Shown: positions 55,955 through 64,000, counted from the first letter of the stretch. The stretch: DNA of 64,000 nt from Clostridiales bacterium (GCA_012839345.1 DUNN01000022.1:186001-250000), one strand, 5' to 3'. Notes: generated by a model not told the origin, from the sequence alone. A program made the numbers and translations.

Positions 55955-56236
55955 ATGTTAAAGATAAATATTCAGCTGTTTGCTCATAAAAAGGGAATGG
56001 GCTCCACTAAGAACGGCCGTGATTCTGAATCTAAGCGCCTTGGTGTGAAACGTGCCGATGGTCAGTTTGTTCTGGCCGGTAACATCCTGGTAAAGCAGCG
56101 CGGAACACATATCCATCCCGGTGAGAATGTTGGCATCGGTTCGGACGATACGCTGTTTGCTCTGGTTAACGGCAAAGTGAAGTTTGAACGTGTTGGACGT
56201 GACCGCAAGAAGGTCAGCGTTTACGCAGAACAGTAA
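55955..56236 (+). CDS. rpmA: 50S ribosomal protein L27 with cleavable N-terminus
   Basis: 93 aa. [10 protein letters not shown] precedes the mature [14 protein letters not shown]; the Firmicutes Prp cleavage motif (LxLQxFA type) fits, leaving the His-Lys-Lys-Gly end that reaches the peptidyl-transferase centre. GGAGGTG is upstream. Ends the rplU operon. Confidence 0.97.
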   Translation: MLKINIQLFAHKKGMGSTKNGRDSESKRLGVKRADGQFVLAGNILVKQRGTHIHPGENVGIGSDDTLFALVNGKVKFERVGRDRKKVSVYAEQ

Positions 56237-56249
56237 AATTTCCGAAATA

Positions 56250-56278
56250 AAAACCCGGGCGAAAAGCCCGGGTTTTTG
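56250..56278 (+). terminator. Terminator after rpmA
   Basis: AAACCCGGGC pairs with GCCCGGGTTT around a 5-base loop, followed by a T-run. Confidence 0.92.
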
Positions 56279-56280
56279 TT

Positions 56281-56309
56281 TTGGTTTTCCGGGAAAATTG
56301 TGGTATAAT
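56281..56309 (+). promoter_or_regulatory. Promoter for obgE
   Basis: TTGGTT and TATAAT with a 17-base spacer. Confidence 0.55.
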
Positions 56310-56314
56310 AGTTA

Positions 56315-56520
56315 AATCACGTTCGGCTGATTTGACTTCTAACAATGACGAAGTGGTGGGCTTCCCGCCTGCGGTGGCCGCAGGTTTAAACTGAGGTGTT
56401 CCATTGTCTTGCGTTTCATTAAGGGAATGCCCGGTCAGGGTGAAAACAGCGACGTAATTGCAGTGTGAATCAGTCCGAAGCATAACTAAAGTACGACAGG
56501 AAACGGCGGTATAAATCAGT
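56315..56520 (+). promoter_or_regulatory. Long leader of obgE
   Basis: About 205 bases with ACTTC/GAAGT and CCTGCGG/CCGCAGG hairpins (the latter around 56370-56386) and no credible open frame. No ribosome site of the usual kind stands before the ATG. Too long for a plain leader; a structured RNA is possible. Confidence 0.4.
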
Positions 56521-57792
56521 ATGTTTATTGATAGTGCTAAAATAATGGTCAAGGCGGGCGACGGCGGCGATGGTGCGGTTTCGTTCCATCGTGAAAAATA
56601 TGTGGCGGCCGGCGGGCCGGATGGCGGCGACGGCGGCCGCGGCGGAAATATCTATTTTCAGGTGGATGACAACCTTTCCACTTTGGCTGACTTTCGCTAC
56701 AAACGTAAATATGTCGCTCCCAACGGCAACCGCGGCGGCGCCAGCCGCAGCTCCGGCAAACGGGGAGAGGATCTCATTATCCGCGTACCGCGCGGAACTT
56801 TGGTCAAAGATGCCGAAACCGGCAGGTTGCTGGCGGATTTGTCTACCGATGAACCGCAGTTGATAGCCAGGGGCGGCAACGGCGGATGGGGAAATTCGCA
56901 TTTTGCTACGCCAACCCGACAGGCGCCTCGTTTTGCAAAACCTGGTATGCCCGGGGAATCGTTCGAACTTCAGTTGGAACTAAAGCTTCTCGCGGATGTC
57001 GGTTTGGTCGGTTACCCGAACGTGGGGAAATCGACGCTTGTTTCGGTTATCAGTGAGGCCAAGCCTACCATTGCGAATTACCACTTCACGACGATTACGC
57101 CAGTGTTGGGTGTAGTACGTTTGGGTGAAGGCAATTCCTTTGTTGTGGCAGATATTCCCGGCCTGATAGAAGGTGCGGGCGAAGGGGTCGGCCTTGGATT
57201 CCAATTTTTACGTCACGTGGAACGCTGCCGGATGCTGGTTCATATTGTTGATGTTTCCGGAAGCGAGGGAAGAGATCCGAAAGAGGATTTTCACATTATC
57301 AATCAAGAATTGAAGAAGTTCAATGCAGATTTGGCACAGCGCCCCATGCTTGTGGCTGGTAACAAATGCGATCTTGCCACCGAGGAGCAAATTGCTGATT
57401 TTAAGAAATTTGTAGAAGAACAGGGGTATGAGTTCTTCCCAATTATGGCGGCGATCCGTTATCAGGTGGATCCTCTTTTGAACCGAATTGCGGAAATGCT
57501 GAGCAAACTTCCGCCGGTTAAGCGGTTTGAGCCGGAAGCGGCGCCGGTTGTCCCGGCGGAAGAGGTTGGTCGTCAGGAAGTGAAAGTTACCAATCAGGAT
57601 GGCGTTTTTGTTGTGGAAGGTGAATGGCTGCTGCAGCTGATTCGTTCCATCAATTTTGATGATTATGAATCGGTTCAGTATTTCCAGCGTGTCCTGATTA
57701 GTTCTGGCGTGATTGACGCATTGCGGGAAGCCGGAATTCAAGAAGGCGATACGGTCAGCATCTATGAAATTGAATTCGATTTTGTGGAATGA
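56521..57792 (+). CDS. obgE: GTPase ObgE/CgtA
   Basis: 423 aa. Gly-rich Obg fold at 1-158 (GDGGDGAVSFHREKYVAAGGPDGGDGGRGGNIYF), GTPase with GYPNVGKSTLVSV near 164, DIPGLIEGAGEGVGLG near 211 and NKCD near 281, then a C-terminal OCT domain. It acts in 50S assembly and, in spore formers, in control of sporulation entry. Between rpmA and mrnC. A weak site precedes the ATG. Confidence 0.97.
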   Translation: MFIDSAKIMVKAGDGGDGAVSFHREKYVAAGGPDGGDGGRGGNIYFQVDDNLSTLADFRYKRKYVAPNGNRGGASRSSGKRGEDLIIRVPRGTLVKDAETGRLLADLSTDEPQLIARGGNGGWGNSHFATPTRQAPRFAKPGMPGESFELQLELKLLADVGLVGYPNVGKSTLVSVISEAKPTIANYHFTTITPVLGVVRLGEGNSFVVADIPGLIEGAGEGVGLGFQFLRHVERCRMLVHIVDVSGSEGRDPKEDFHIINQELKKFNADLAQRPMLVAGNKCDLATEEQIADFKKFVEEQGYEFFPIMAAIRYQVDPLLNRIAEMLSKLPPVKRFEPEAAPVVPAEEVGRQEVKVTNQDGVFVVEGEWLLQLIRSINFDDYESVQYFQRVLISSGVIDALREAGIQEGDTVSIYEIEFDFVE

Positions 57793-57998
57793 TGAACGGG
57801 TAGAACCCCTGCTTATCAATAAGAAAGGCCGATGAATTTTTACAGTAGAATTATGGAAATTTCTGCTATGCTTCAAACTGTTTTATTATGGTCGGCATAA
57901 TTTCAGTTAAAACAAACGGAACGCTTTACTTGGTAAACAGGAGCAGGAAAACCCGTAGTAAGATACAGCCGCCATACGGCTGGGACAGGAGTGTTTGG

Positions 57999-58394
57999 TT
58001 GGAACGTTTGTTTAACGGAGAATGCGACCCCAGGTTGTTAAGCCCGCTGACGCTGGCTTTTGTTGGGGATTGTGTTTTTGAACTCTTTGTGCGGGAACGA
58101 CTGGTCTGCGCGGGCAACTGCCCAGTAAATGCTCTGCATAAAAAATCGGTTGCACAGGTGTGCTGCAGTGCTCAGGCTCAGTCGCTGAAAACAATCGCGT
58201 CCTCTTTAACGGAAGAAGAAACAGAAATTCTGAAAAGAGGCAGGAACGCACATACAAACCATTTGCCTAAAAATTCAAACCCGGCGGATTACCATGCTGC
58301 TACCGGATTTGAGGCTTTGTTTGGATATCTTTATCTGTCGGGAAGAATTGACCGTCTTCGCGAATTGTTTCAACTGATTTGTGGGGAATCCTGA
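57999..58394 (+). CDS. mrnC: Mini-ribonuclease III
   Basis: 131 aa from a TTG seven bases after AGGAG; the open frame begins 37 codons earlier at an ATG without a site. LAFVGDCVFELFVRERLV carries the RNase III signature acidic residues, and FEALFGYLYLSGRIDRLRELF is the family C-terminus. No dsRNA-binding domain, as expected. It matures 23S rRNA ends. Overlapped by the frame of the next gene only upstream of its start. Confidence 0.9.
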   Translation: MERLFNGECDPRLLSPLTLAFVGDCVFELFVRERLVCAGNCPVNALHKKSVAQVCCSAQAQSLKTIASSLTEEETEILKRGRNAHTNHLPKNSNPADYHAATGFEALFGYLYLSGRIDRLRELFQLICGES

Positions 58395-58410
58395 TCGAGG
58401 TGTATGTTGT

Positions 58411-59334
58411 ATGACTTTCAGCAAACAGGGAAGTAAATCGGAAGAAATCTTGAAAGACGCCATTTGCATGGTCGCCGGAAGCATGATTTTTGCCGTTTCG
58501 GTGAATGCGTTTACATCTCCGAATAAAATTGCTCCGGGCGGAGTTACCGGTGTCAGCATTATGGTAAACCATTTGACCGGCTGGCCGATCGGTATGTTCA
58601 GCCTGATTTTAAATATTCCGATTTTTATCTGGGCGATTGTAGAAATCGGATATAAGCTGGTTGGAAAAACCATGATTGCCACGGTTTTATTTTCCGTCGC
58701 AGTAGACGTTGCGTATCGGTTTATTCCGGCGTATCACGGCAATCAAATGTTGGCTGCGATTTTTGGCGGCGTTTTGGAAGGACTGGGGCTTTCGCTCGTT
58801 TTTATCCGCGGCGGAACAACGGGCGGAACGGATTTGATTGCCCGGCTAATGAACCGGCGTTTTCACCATATTTCCATGGGGAAATTAATGTTTGGTGTCG
58901 ATCTTGCGGTGATACTGGTGTCTGCATGGGTATATCAAAGTATTGAAAGCGCCTTGTATGCCGGAATTGATATTTTCGTGTCCACCCGGATTATTGATAC
59001 CGTACTTTACGGCACGGATATTGGAACAGGAAAGATTCTGTTTATCATGTCGGCAAAGAACGATGAAATTGCGAAGGACATTCTAACGGATGTCGACCGC
59101 GGCGTTACCATCCTGAAATCCCGGGGCGCATACAGCGGACGGGACGGGGAAGTGCTTCTTTGCGCGGTCCGGCGCTATGAAGTGATCAAAGTAAAAGAAA
59201 TTGTTCGTTCGCATGATGACGAAGCTTTCATGATTGTTGGCGATGCAGGCGAGATTTCCGGAGAAGGATTCCGAGAAGTCCAACCTGATGACAAGACTTT
59301 GAAAGAACTGCTGAAATGCATTAAGAAGAAATAG
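58411..59334 (+). CDS. YitT-family membrane protein
   Basis: 307 aa. Five or six membrane segments (about 15-150) hold the repeated PNKIAPGGVTGVSIM-type motif and RGGTTGGTDLIARL, followed by a DUF2179 soluble domain near 220-300 (DRGVTILKSRGAYSGRDGEVLLCAVRRYEVIKVKEIVRSHD). Function of the family is not settled. GAGGTG precedes the ATG at codon 11 of the open frame. Confidence 0.92.
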   Translation: MTFSKQGSKSEEILKDAICMVAGSMIFAVSVNAFTSPNKIAPGGVTGVSIMVNHLTGWPIGMFSLILNIPIFIWAIVEIGYKLVGKTMIATVLFSVAVDVAYRFIPAYHGNQMLAAIFGGVLEGLGLSLVFIRGGTTGGTDLIARLMNRRFHHISMGKLMFGVDLAVILVSAWVYQSIESALYAGIDIFVSTRIIDTVLYGTDIGTGKILFIMSAKNDEIAKDILTDVDRGVTILKSRGAYSGRDGEVLLCAVRRYEVIKVKEIVRSHDDEAFMIVGDAGEISGEGFREVQPDDKTLKELLKCIKKK

Positions 59335-59374
59335 AAACAGGCGGTCTTGTATCTGCTACAAAACCGCCTGTTTT
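59335..59374. terminator. Terminator between YitT gene and the low-complexity gene
   Basis: AAACAGGCGGT pairs with ACCGCCTGTTT, inner TTGT/ACAA, flanked by A and T runs on both sides, so it can serve both convergent genes. Confidence 0.85.
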
Positions 59375-59385
59375 CTTGAAAATAT

Positions 59386-59604
59386 TCAGTTGTCTCTGCA
59401 GTTGGAGCTAGTGCCCGTCGTACGGGTCGTACTGGTTGGGTTGTTGTTATTCGATGAGGTACCGGTGGAGCTGGTCCCTGTACCGGTGCGCGTAGAGCTT
59501 GTACCGCCTGTTGTGCGGGTGGAGCTGGTACCGCCGGTATGGTTCGAATTGTTCGAACTGTTGTATGAACTTTCGTTATTGTTGGAGTTGGGCTGCTTAT
59601 TCAT
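59386..59604 (-). CDS. Asn/Ser/Thr/Gly-rich repetitive small protein
   Basis: 72 aa on the minus strand, starting MNKQPNSNNNESSYNS and made almost only of Asn, Ser, Thr, Gly and a few Arg. Units of the type TGGTSSTRT repeat in the middle. No hydrophobic core, signal or known domain. An AAAGGAGGTG ribosome site seven bases before the ATG, the strongest in the window, argues that it is translated. The plus-strand frame over it reads Val/Leu/Glu repeats and is a shadow. Confidence 0.7.
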   Translation of the reverse strand: MNKQPNSNNNESSYNSSNNSNHTGGTSSTRTTGGTSSTRTGTGTSSTGTSSNNNNPTSTTRTTGTSSNCRDN

Positions 59605-59678
59605 GGCTTTCACCTCCTTTGCCCATATTATTTGCCTGGAAATTGGAAATATACAATCGGATAAGGGGATATATTGGA

Positions 59679-61016
59679 ATGATTTTACTGCCTCTGGAAT
59701 TTCAAAACAGAATGCGGGATATGCTGCGGGAAGAATATCCGAATTTTATTGAGGCGTATGAAAAACCGCATTTCCGGGGAATCGGGTTAAACCCGCTGAA
59801 GTGCAGCCTTGAAACTCTGAAGTCGGGACTTCCATTTCCCATTAATCCGGCTCCGTTTTCTCCTCTTTCCTTTTATCTTCCGCAGGAGGCCGGAAAAATC
59901 GGGACTCTTCCGCTGCATCACGCGGGTGCTTTCTATTCACAGGAGCTCTCGGCTGCTTCTGCAGTTACCGTACTGAACCCTCAGCCCGGCGAACGGATTC
60001 TGGATTTGTGCGCTGCACCGGGAGGAAAATCCACTCAAATTGCTTCGCTTTTAAAAGGACAGGGCTTACTTTGGTCCAATGAGGTGGTCCGCAGCCGGGC
60101 CAACATTCTGCTATCCAATTTGGAACGCTGCGGTGTTTCCAACGCGGTGGTGTCTTCCTGCCATCCCGATAACCTATGTACCGCTTTGGCCGGATATTTT
60201 GACCGGGTTTTGGTGGACGCTCCTTGTTCCGGAGAAGGCATGTTTCGGCGCGACGAGCAGGCAGTGCAGGAATGGAGTCCCGAACATGTGGAGGCGTGTT
60301 CGGTTCGTCAGCTGGCGATTTTGGACAGCGCTTCAAAGGCTATAAAAGAGAATGGTGTTTTGGTTTATTCAACCTGTACGTTTTCGCCGGAGGAAAATGA
60401 AGGCGTTGTTACAAAATTTCTGGCATCCCATGAAGATTTTCAGCTTATAGACTGCGGCGTAACATTTGGCAGACCGGCCACGCTGCCCAAGGCCCGGCGG
60501 ATTTATCCTATGGATGGGGGAGAAGGCCATTTTGTTGCGGCAATGCGGCGGTGTTCGCCAAACCCGTGCATGGTTCCGGAGTATGAACAAAGGAATACCG
60601 AAAAATTAAGCTCCGCGCAGGAACTTTACATGGAAATTTTCAAGGAAAAACCGGCCAGGCGGATTGAACCGGTTGGCAATCTGTATTTATTGCTGCCCGA
60701 TGTTTTGCCGGAATTAAAAAATCTAGGTGTCATCCGGGCGGGCGTTTTACTGGGGGAAGCGAAAAAGAACCGGGTGGAACCTGCGCATGCTCTGTTTATG
60801 GCGGCGGCGCCTTCCCAGCTGAATACAGTTGTAGCCTTTTCCCATGATTCGCCGCAACTTGCGGCTTTCCTGAGAGGGGAAGAACTCTCAGTGGAACCTT
60901 CCCTTCGTGGTTACGCGGGTGTTGCGGTGGACGGGGTAATGACCGGCTTTGGAAAGTGTTCCGGCGGCCGAATGAAAAATCATTATCCCAAGGGGCTGCG
61001 AAACAATCCGGTGTAA
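59679..61016 (+). CDS. RsmF/RsmB-type rRNA (cytosine-C5) methyltransferase
   Basis: 445 aa from an ATG ten bases after AGGGGA; the frame is open 60 codons further but overlaps the minus-strand gene. SAM site LDLCAAPGGKSTQIA near 108-122, DAPCSGEGMFRRDE near 178-191 with the first catalytic Cys, and YSTCTFSPEENEGVV near 228 with the second. A C-terminal PUA-like part ends the protein. RsmF-like; the exact base is not deducible. Confidence 0.9.
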   Translation: MILLPLEFQNRMRDMLREEYPNFIEAYEKPHFRGIGLNPLKCSLETLKSGLPFPINPAPFSPLSFYLPQEAGKIGTLPLHHAGAFYSQELSAASAVTVLNPQPGERILDLCAAPGGKSTQIASLLKGQGLLWSNEVVRSRANILLSNLERCGVSNAVVSSCHPDNLCTALAGYFDRVLVDAPCSGEGMFRRDEQAVQEWSPEHVEACSVRQLAILDSASKAIKENGVLVYSTCTFSPEENEGVVTKFLASHEDFQLIDCGVTFGRPATLPKARRIYPMDGGEGHFVAAMRRCSPNPCMVPEYEQRNTEKLSSAQELYMEIFKEKPARRIEPVGNLYLLLPDVLPELKNLGVIRAGVLLGEAKKNRVEPAHALFMAAAPSQLNTVVAFSHDSPQLAAFLRGEELSVEPSLRGYAGVAVDGVMTGFGKCSGGRMKNHYPKGLRNNPV

Positions 61017-61067
61017 TGGCTGTATAAAAAATTGGATTAACTCAATTCACTTTACCGTGTTAAAATC

Positions 61068-61096
61068 TTGAATTTATTGGGAAGCAATGCTATAAT
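61068..61096 (+). promoter_or_regulatory. Promoter for ilvE
   Basis: TTGAAT and TATAAT with a 17-base spacer, 33 bases before the start codon. Confidence 0.7.
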
Positions 61097-61128
61097 ATTT
61101 GATAAACGAAAGAAAGAAGGCCTTTGAA

Positions 61129-62199
61129 GTGCAGGAAATTAAAGTGCAGTTGACGGAACACCCGAAGCAGAAGCCGACCGACTCGACAAAACTTGGATTT
61201 GGTACGATTTTTACGGATCATATGTTCTTGATGAACTATGATAAGGGAGAGGGCTGGCACGATGCCAGAATCGTCCCGTTTGGCCCGATTGAGCTGTCTC
61301 CTGCGGCCATGTGCCTCCATTATGGACAGTCTGTGTTTGAGGGAATGAAAGCTTACCGTGCGGTGGACGGAAGAATTCTTCTGTTTCGCCCGGAAAAAAA
61401 TATGGCTCGGCTGAATTCCTCCAATGACCGGCTTTGCATTCCATTGATTGATGAAGAATTTGCTAAACATGCTATTGAAAAGCTTGTTTCCATTGAAAGG
61501 GACTGGATTCCGTCCGGAGAAGGAACCTCTCTTTATATTCGTCCGTTTATTATCGGCGTGGACCCGCACATTGGCGTGCACCCGGCAAGCCACCTGCTTT
61601 TTATTGTTCTTTGCTCCCCGGTGGGTGCGTATTATCCGGAAGGCCTGAATCCGGTAAAAATTTATGTGGAAAAAAATTATGTCCGTGCGGTAAGGGGCGG
61701 TATGGGCTACACCAAAACGGCGGGCAATTACGCAGCTTCCCTGAAAGCACAGGATGAGGCCGAAAAGCAGAACTACACGCAGGTCCTTTGGCTGGACGGT
61801 GTGGAACGCAAATACATTGAAGAAGTCGGCACCATGAATGTCTTCTTCGTGATTGACGATGAAGTAGTAACGCCGGAACTGCAGGGTTCCATCCTCCCCG
61901 GCATTACCCGTATGTCTTCCATTGAGCTGTTGAAGTCCTGGGGCATGAAAGTATCGGAACGCAGGATTTCCATCGACGAACTTGCGGATGCTGCAAAAAA
62001 CGGCAGATTGAAAGAGGCTTTCGGTACCGGCACGGCGGCGGTTATCTCTCCAATCGGCCACTTAAAGTGGGGCGATGATATCATGGAGATCAACAACGGG
62101 AAGATTGGCCCGATTTCGCAGCGCCTTTACGATACTTTGACCGGTATCCAGTGGGGTAAAATTAAAGATACCTTTGGTTGGACGGTTGAAGTAAAATAA
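61129..62199 (+). CDS. ilvE: Branched-chain amino acid aminotransferase
   Basis: 356 aa, class IV PLP enzyme. The start is a GTG with GAAGG eight bases upstream. QSVFEGMKAYRAVDGRILLFRP near 72-93, the PLP lysine region GGMGYTKTAGNYAAS near 186-200, and EEVGTMNVFF and GSILPGITRMS near 230-265 are all conserved. Last step of Val, Leu and Ile synthesis, reversible. Confidence 0.96.
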   Translation: MQEIKVQLTEHPKQKPTDSTKLGFGTIFTDHMFLMNYDKGEGWHDARIVPFGPIELSPAAMCLHYGQSVFEGMKAYRAVDGRILLFRPEKNMARLNSSNDRLCIPLIDEEFAKHAIEKLVSIERDWIPSGEGTSLYIRPFIIGVDPHIGVHPASHLLFIVLCSPVGAYYPEGLNPVKIYVEKNYVRAVRGGMGYTKTAGNYAASLKAQDEAEKQNYTQVLWLDGVERKYIEEVGTMNVFFVIDDEVVTPELQGSILPGITRMSSIELLKSWGMKVSERRISIDELADAAKNGRLKEAFGTGTAAVISPIGHLKWGDDIMEINNGKIGPISQRLYDTLTGIQWGKIKDTFGWTVEVK

Positions 62200-62232
62200 C
62201 TAACTTATTAGCTGGTCAAATCATGAAAGTTT

Positions 62233-62263
62233 GCAGCGGCGGCGTTTTACCGCCGCTGTTTTA
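62233..62263 (+). terminator. Terminator after ilvE
   Basis: CAGCGGCGG pairs with CCGCCGCTG, followed by TTTT. Confidence 0.88.
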
Positions 62264-62281
62264 TGTTTATTGGAGGTCCAT

Positions 62282-63175
62282 ATGAGGGAGCTCACCTTCT
62301 CCGTGCCGGAAGGTTATTCCGGAATCAGTTTGAAAAGTTTTCTGCGAAACTGCTGCGGTGTTTCCGCTCGGCTTATGGTTCGCCTGAAAAAGGAATCGAT
62401 GGGAATTACGCGAAACGGCCGACATGCCATTGTGACAGAAATCCTGGAACCCGGCGATGTTGTCTGTATTCTGCTGCCGGACGATCAAAAACAAATCGAG
62501 CCGGTGGATGCTCCGCTTGACATTCGGTATGAAGATGACGACGTGCTCATTGTGAATAAACCGGCGTTTATGCCGATGTACCCTTCTCCCGGGCATGACC
62601 GGGACAGTCTGGCAAACGCGGTGTCCGCTTATTATCGCGGGCAGGAAGCTCCGGTCGGATTTCGCCCAATTTATCGATTGGATAAAGACACCAGCGGCAT
62701 TGTGGTGCTGGCTAAAAATTCTTTTGCTGCAGCAAAGCTGGCGGGAAAGATTCAAAAGGATTATTTTGCGATCTGTGAAGGGGAACTGAATGGGGAAGGA
62801 ACCATCGACCGTCCAATAGACCGAAAAGAAGGTCACGCCATTCAGCGCGAGGTCTCTCAAAATGGAGAGCGGGCGGTGACACACTGGTATTCCCTGGGCT
62901 GCGGCTCAGGACACAGCTTTTTAAGACTGCGGTTGGAAACCGGTCGCACGCATCAAATTCGGGTGCATTTGTCCAGTATGGGGCATCCGCTGGCGGGGGA
63001 TGATATGTATGGGGGCACGACCAACCTGATTCTTCGTCAGGCATTGCACTGCGGCATGGTTTCGTTTGAGCACCCGTATTTCGGAGAATCAATGTGCCTT
63101 TTTTGCGAGCTGCCAAATGATATGAAAAGCCTTTTATCATGCTGTGGTATTCAATCTGTACAAAAGCATGAATAA
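62282..63175 (+). CDS. RluA-family pseudouridine synthase
   Basis: 297 aa. S4-like N-terminal part (LKSFLRNCCGVSARLMVRLKKE), then DDDVLIVNKPAFMPMYPS near 85 and the catalytic RLDKDTSGIVVLAK near 134-147, with RLETGRTHQIRVHLSSMGHPLAGDDMYG near 220-247. Typical of the RluC/RluD/YlyB group; which uridine is modified cannot be read. GGAGG precedes the second in-frame ATG. Confidence 0.93.
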   Translation: MRELTFSVPEGYSGISLKSFLRNCCGVSARLMVRLKKESMGITRNGRHAIVTEILEPGDVVCILLPDDQKQIEPVDAPLDIRYEDDDVLIVNKPAFMPMYPSPGHDRDSLANAVSAYYRGQEAPVGFRPIYRLDKDTSGIVVLAKNSFAAAKLAGKIQKDYFAICEGELNGEGTIDRPIDRKEGHAIQREVSQNGERAVTHWYSLGCGSGHSFLRLRLETGRTHQIRVHLSSMGHPLAGDDMYGGTTNLILRQALHCGMVSFEHPYFGESMCLFCELPNDMKSLLSCCGIQSVQKHE

Positions 63176-63231
63176 AAAACCGAAAGAAACGAATTAATTG
63201 CATAATAATGAATGAATATTTAATAAATCGC

Positions 63232-63260
63232 TTGATTTATGCATAAATATGCGTTATAAT
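63232..63260 (+). promoter_or_regulatory. Promoter for the amino-acid-binding protein gene
   Basis: TTGATT and perfect TATAAT with a 17-base spacer. The spacer overlaps the 12-base palindrome TTTATGCATAAA. The flanking TGAAT/ATTTA-rich stretch recalls arginine-repressor boxes; unproven. Confidence 0.65.
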
Positions 63261-63315
63261 ACAAACATTCCAAAGAGATATGCAGTTTATTCAAATATGA
63301 CGGAGGGTAATGATT

Positions 63316-64000
63316 ATGAAAAAAGGTTCGAAACTCGCAGCGATTGTCCTTGCAGTTGCTATGGCGGTTTCCATGGGCGCGTGTTCTTCTGCCGGCACAA
63401 CGGCTGCTTCATCCGGCGCTAGCAGCGCGGCGGCATCTACAACTATTGATAAAATTAAAGCGGATGGATATATTACCATGTCCACAAATGCAGAATTTGA
63501 GCCGTTTGAGTATAAGGACGGCGACAAAGTTACGGGAATCGATGTTGAAATTGCCCAGAAAGTTGCGGATAAGCTTGGCGTTCAGCTGAAAGTCAATGAT
63601 ATTGCCTTTGATACTCTGATTACCGAATTGAATTCCGGAAAATCCAATTTTGTAGCGGCGGGTATGTCGGTTACGGAAGACAGACAGAAGAATGTGGATT
63701 TTTCTGATACCTATTTTGATGCATCACAGGCTATTATTGTCACAAAAGACAGCCCCATTAAATTGCCTTCCGATCTCAATGGCAAGAAAGTAGGCGTTCA
63801 GCAGGGAACTACGGGCGACACTTACTGCACCAATGAAGACGGTAAGAATGATATTAAGGTTAGCTCGGTGGAACGCTACAACAAGGGAGTTGACGCGGTT
63901 GCCGATTTGATGAACGGAAAGATTGACGCTGTTGTCATCGACAGCTTCCCGGCAACTAAATTTGTAGAGAAGAATTCCGATAAGCTGGTAAAACTCAATG
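63316..64000 (+). CDS. Amino-acid ABC transporter substrate-binding lipoprotein (3' end outside window)
   Basis: 228 codons in the window, no stop. A type II signal peptide (about 1-23) ends MGAC, then a Ser/Ala linker and the family-3 solute-binding fold: IKADGYITMSTNAEFEPFEYKDGDKVTGIDVEIAQKVADKLG near 46-88, then LITELNSGKSNFVAAGMSVTEDRQKNVDFSDTYF and GKKVGVQQGTTGD. The polar amino-acid class is clear; the ligand is not. GGAGGG precedes the ATG. Confidence 0.92.
   Translation, partial: MKKGSKLAAIVLAVAMAVSMGACSSAGTTAASSGASSAAASTTIDKIKADGYITMSTNAEFEPFEYKDGDKVTGIDVEIAQKVADKLGVQLKVNDIAFDTLITELNSGKSNFVAAGMSVTEDRQKNVDFSDTYFDASQAIIVTKDSPIKLPSDLNGKKVGVQQGTTGDTYCTNEDGKNDIKVSSVERYNKGVDAVADLMNGKIDAVVIDSFPATKFVEKNSDKLVKLN

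Noticed and set aside
57888-57998. ATG start for mrnC 37 codons upstream
   Set aside because: No ribosome site before it and the extra residues are not family-like; AGGAG is well placed for the TTG at 57999, giving the normal length.
59390-59752. Plus-strand Val/Leu/Glu-rich repeat frame
   Set aside because: It is the complement of the Asn/Ser/Thr-rich gene, which has the ribosome site and terminator. It also runs into the methyltransferase gene.

Overview
This window reads as a contiguous piece of chromosome from a spore-forming, low-to-mid GC Clostridia bacterium. The Oscillospirales (Ruminococcaceae/Acutalibacteraceae-like) are the best guess. Evidence includes a complete spoIIIA operon, yunB, FMN and SAM-I riboswitches, an IspH fused to ribosomal protein S1, a Prp protease beside an L27 with a cleavable N-terminus, purine-rich Shine-Dalgarno sites with frequent TTG/GTG starts, and sigma-A promoters with 17-bp spacers. 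The genus is inference. No tRNA, rRNA, CRISPR array, insertion sequence or prophage gene was found. Almost everything is core genome.

Layout. 1-7.3 kb: a truncated mutarotase-like gene and tmcAL (minus), ackA (plus) and pyk (minus) converging on a shared terminator, an M15-like protein with its catalytic residues replaced, rpmE and yigZ. 7.35-11.7 kb: dgt, dnaG and rpoD (the macromolecular-synthesis cluster) followed by an Rrf2-type regulator. 11.8-24 kb: rpoB, rpoC, rpsL, rpsG, fusA and tuf, with separate promoters before rpoB, rpsL and tuf. 24-28.8 kb: a CapA-like protein, an FMN riboswitch before two tandem RibU-like transporters, a SAM-I riboswitch before metK, and a small membrane-anchored unknown. 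28.9-33 kb: recD2, comF and mreB. 33-38.1 kb: unknowns (a 78-aa protein, then DUF5685, a J-domain protein with a cysteine-rich tail, and a membrane protein), an RpiR regulator and a BaiN-like flavoprotein. 38.2-45.2 kb: cmk, two plsC paralogues, ispH-S1, yunB and ligA. 45.2-45.95 kb: an AT-rich XRE-regulator/membrane-protein cassette under a perfect 40-bp palindrome. 46-51 kb: spoIIIAA-AH. 51-55.1 kb: a small-RNA candidate, nusB, a TsaD/Kae1-like paralogue, xseA, xseB and ispA. 55.2-58.4 kb: rplU, prp, rpmA, obgE and mrnC. 58.4-64 kb: a YitT-family protein, an Asn/Ser/Thr-rich small protein, an RsmF-like methyltransferase, ilvE, an RluA-family synthase and a truncated amino-acid-binding lipoprotein.

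How it fits together: replication and transcription initiation (DnaG, SigA, RNA polymerase) sit directly before the translation elongation genes. The riboswitches tie cofactor uptake and synthesis to FMN and SAM. The 38-42 kb cluster joins nucleotide, phospholipid and isoprenoid synthesis to translation. The 46-51 kb operon builds the forespore-mother cell channel. No complete new defence or metabolic system is visible. The least explained parts are the DUF5685/J-domain/membrane triad, the XRE cassette with its palindrome, the dead M15 protein, the low-complexity 72-aa protein, and a few structured leaders and small-RNA candidates.
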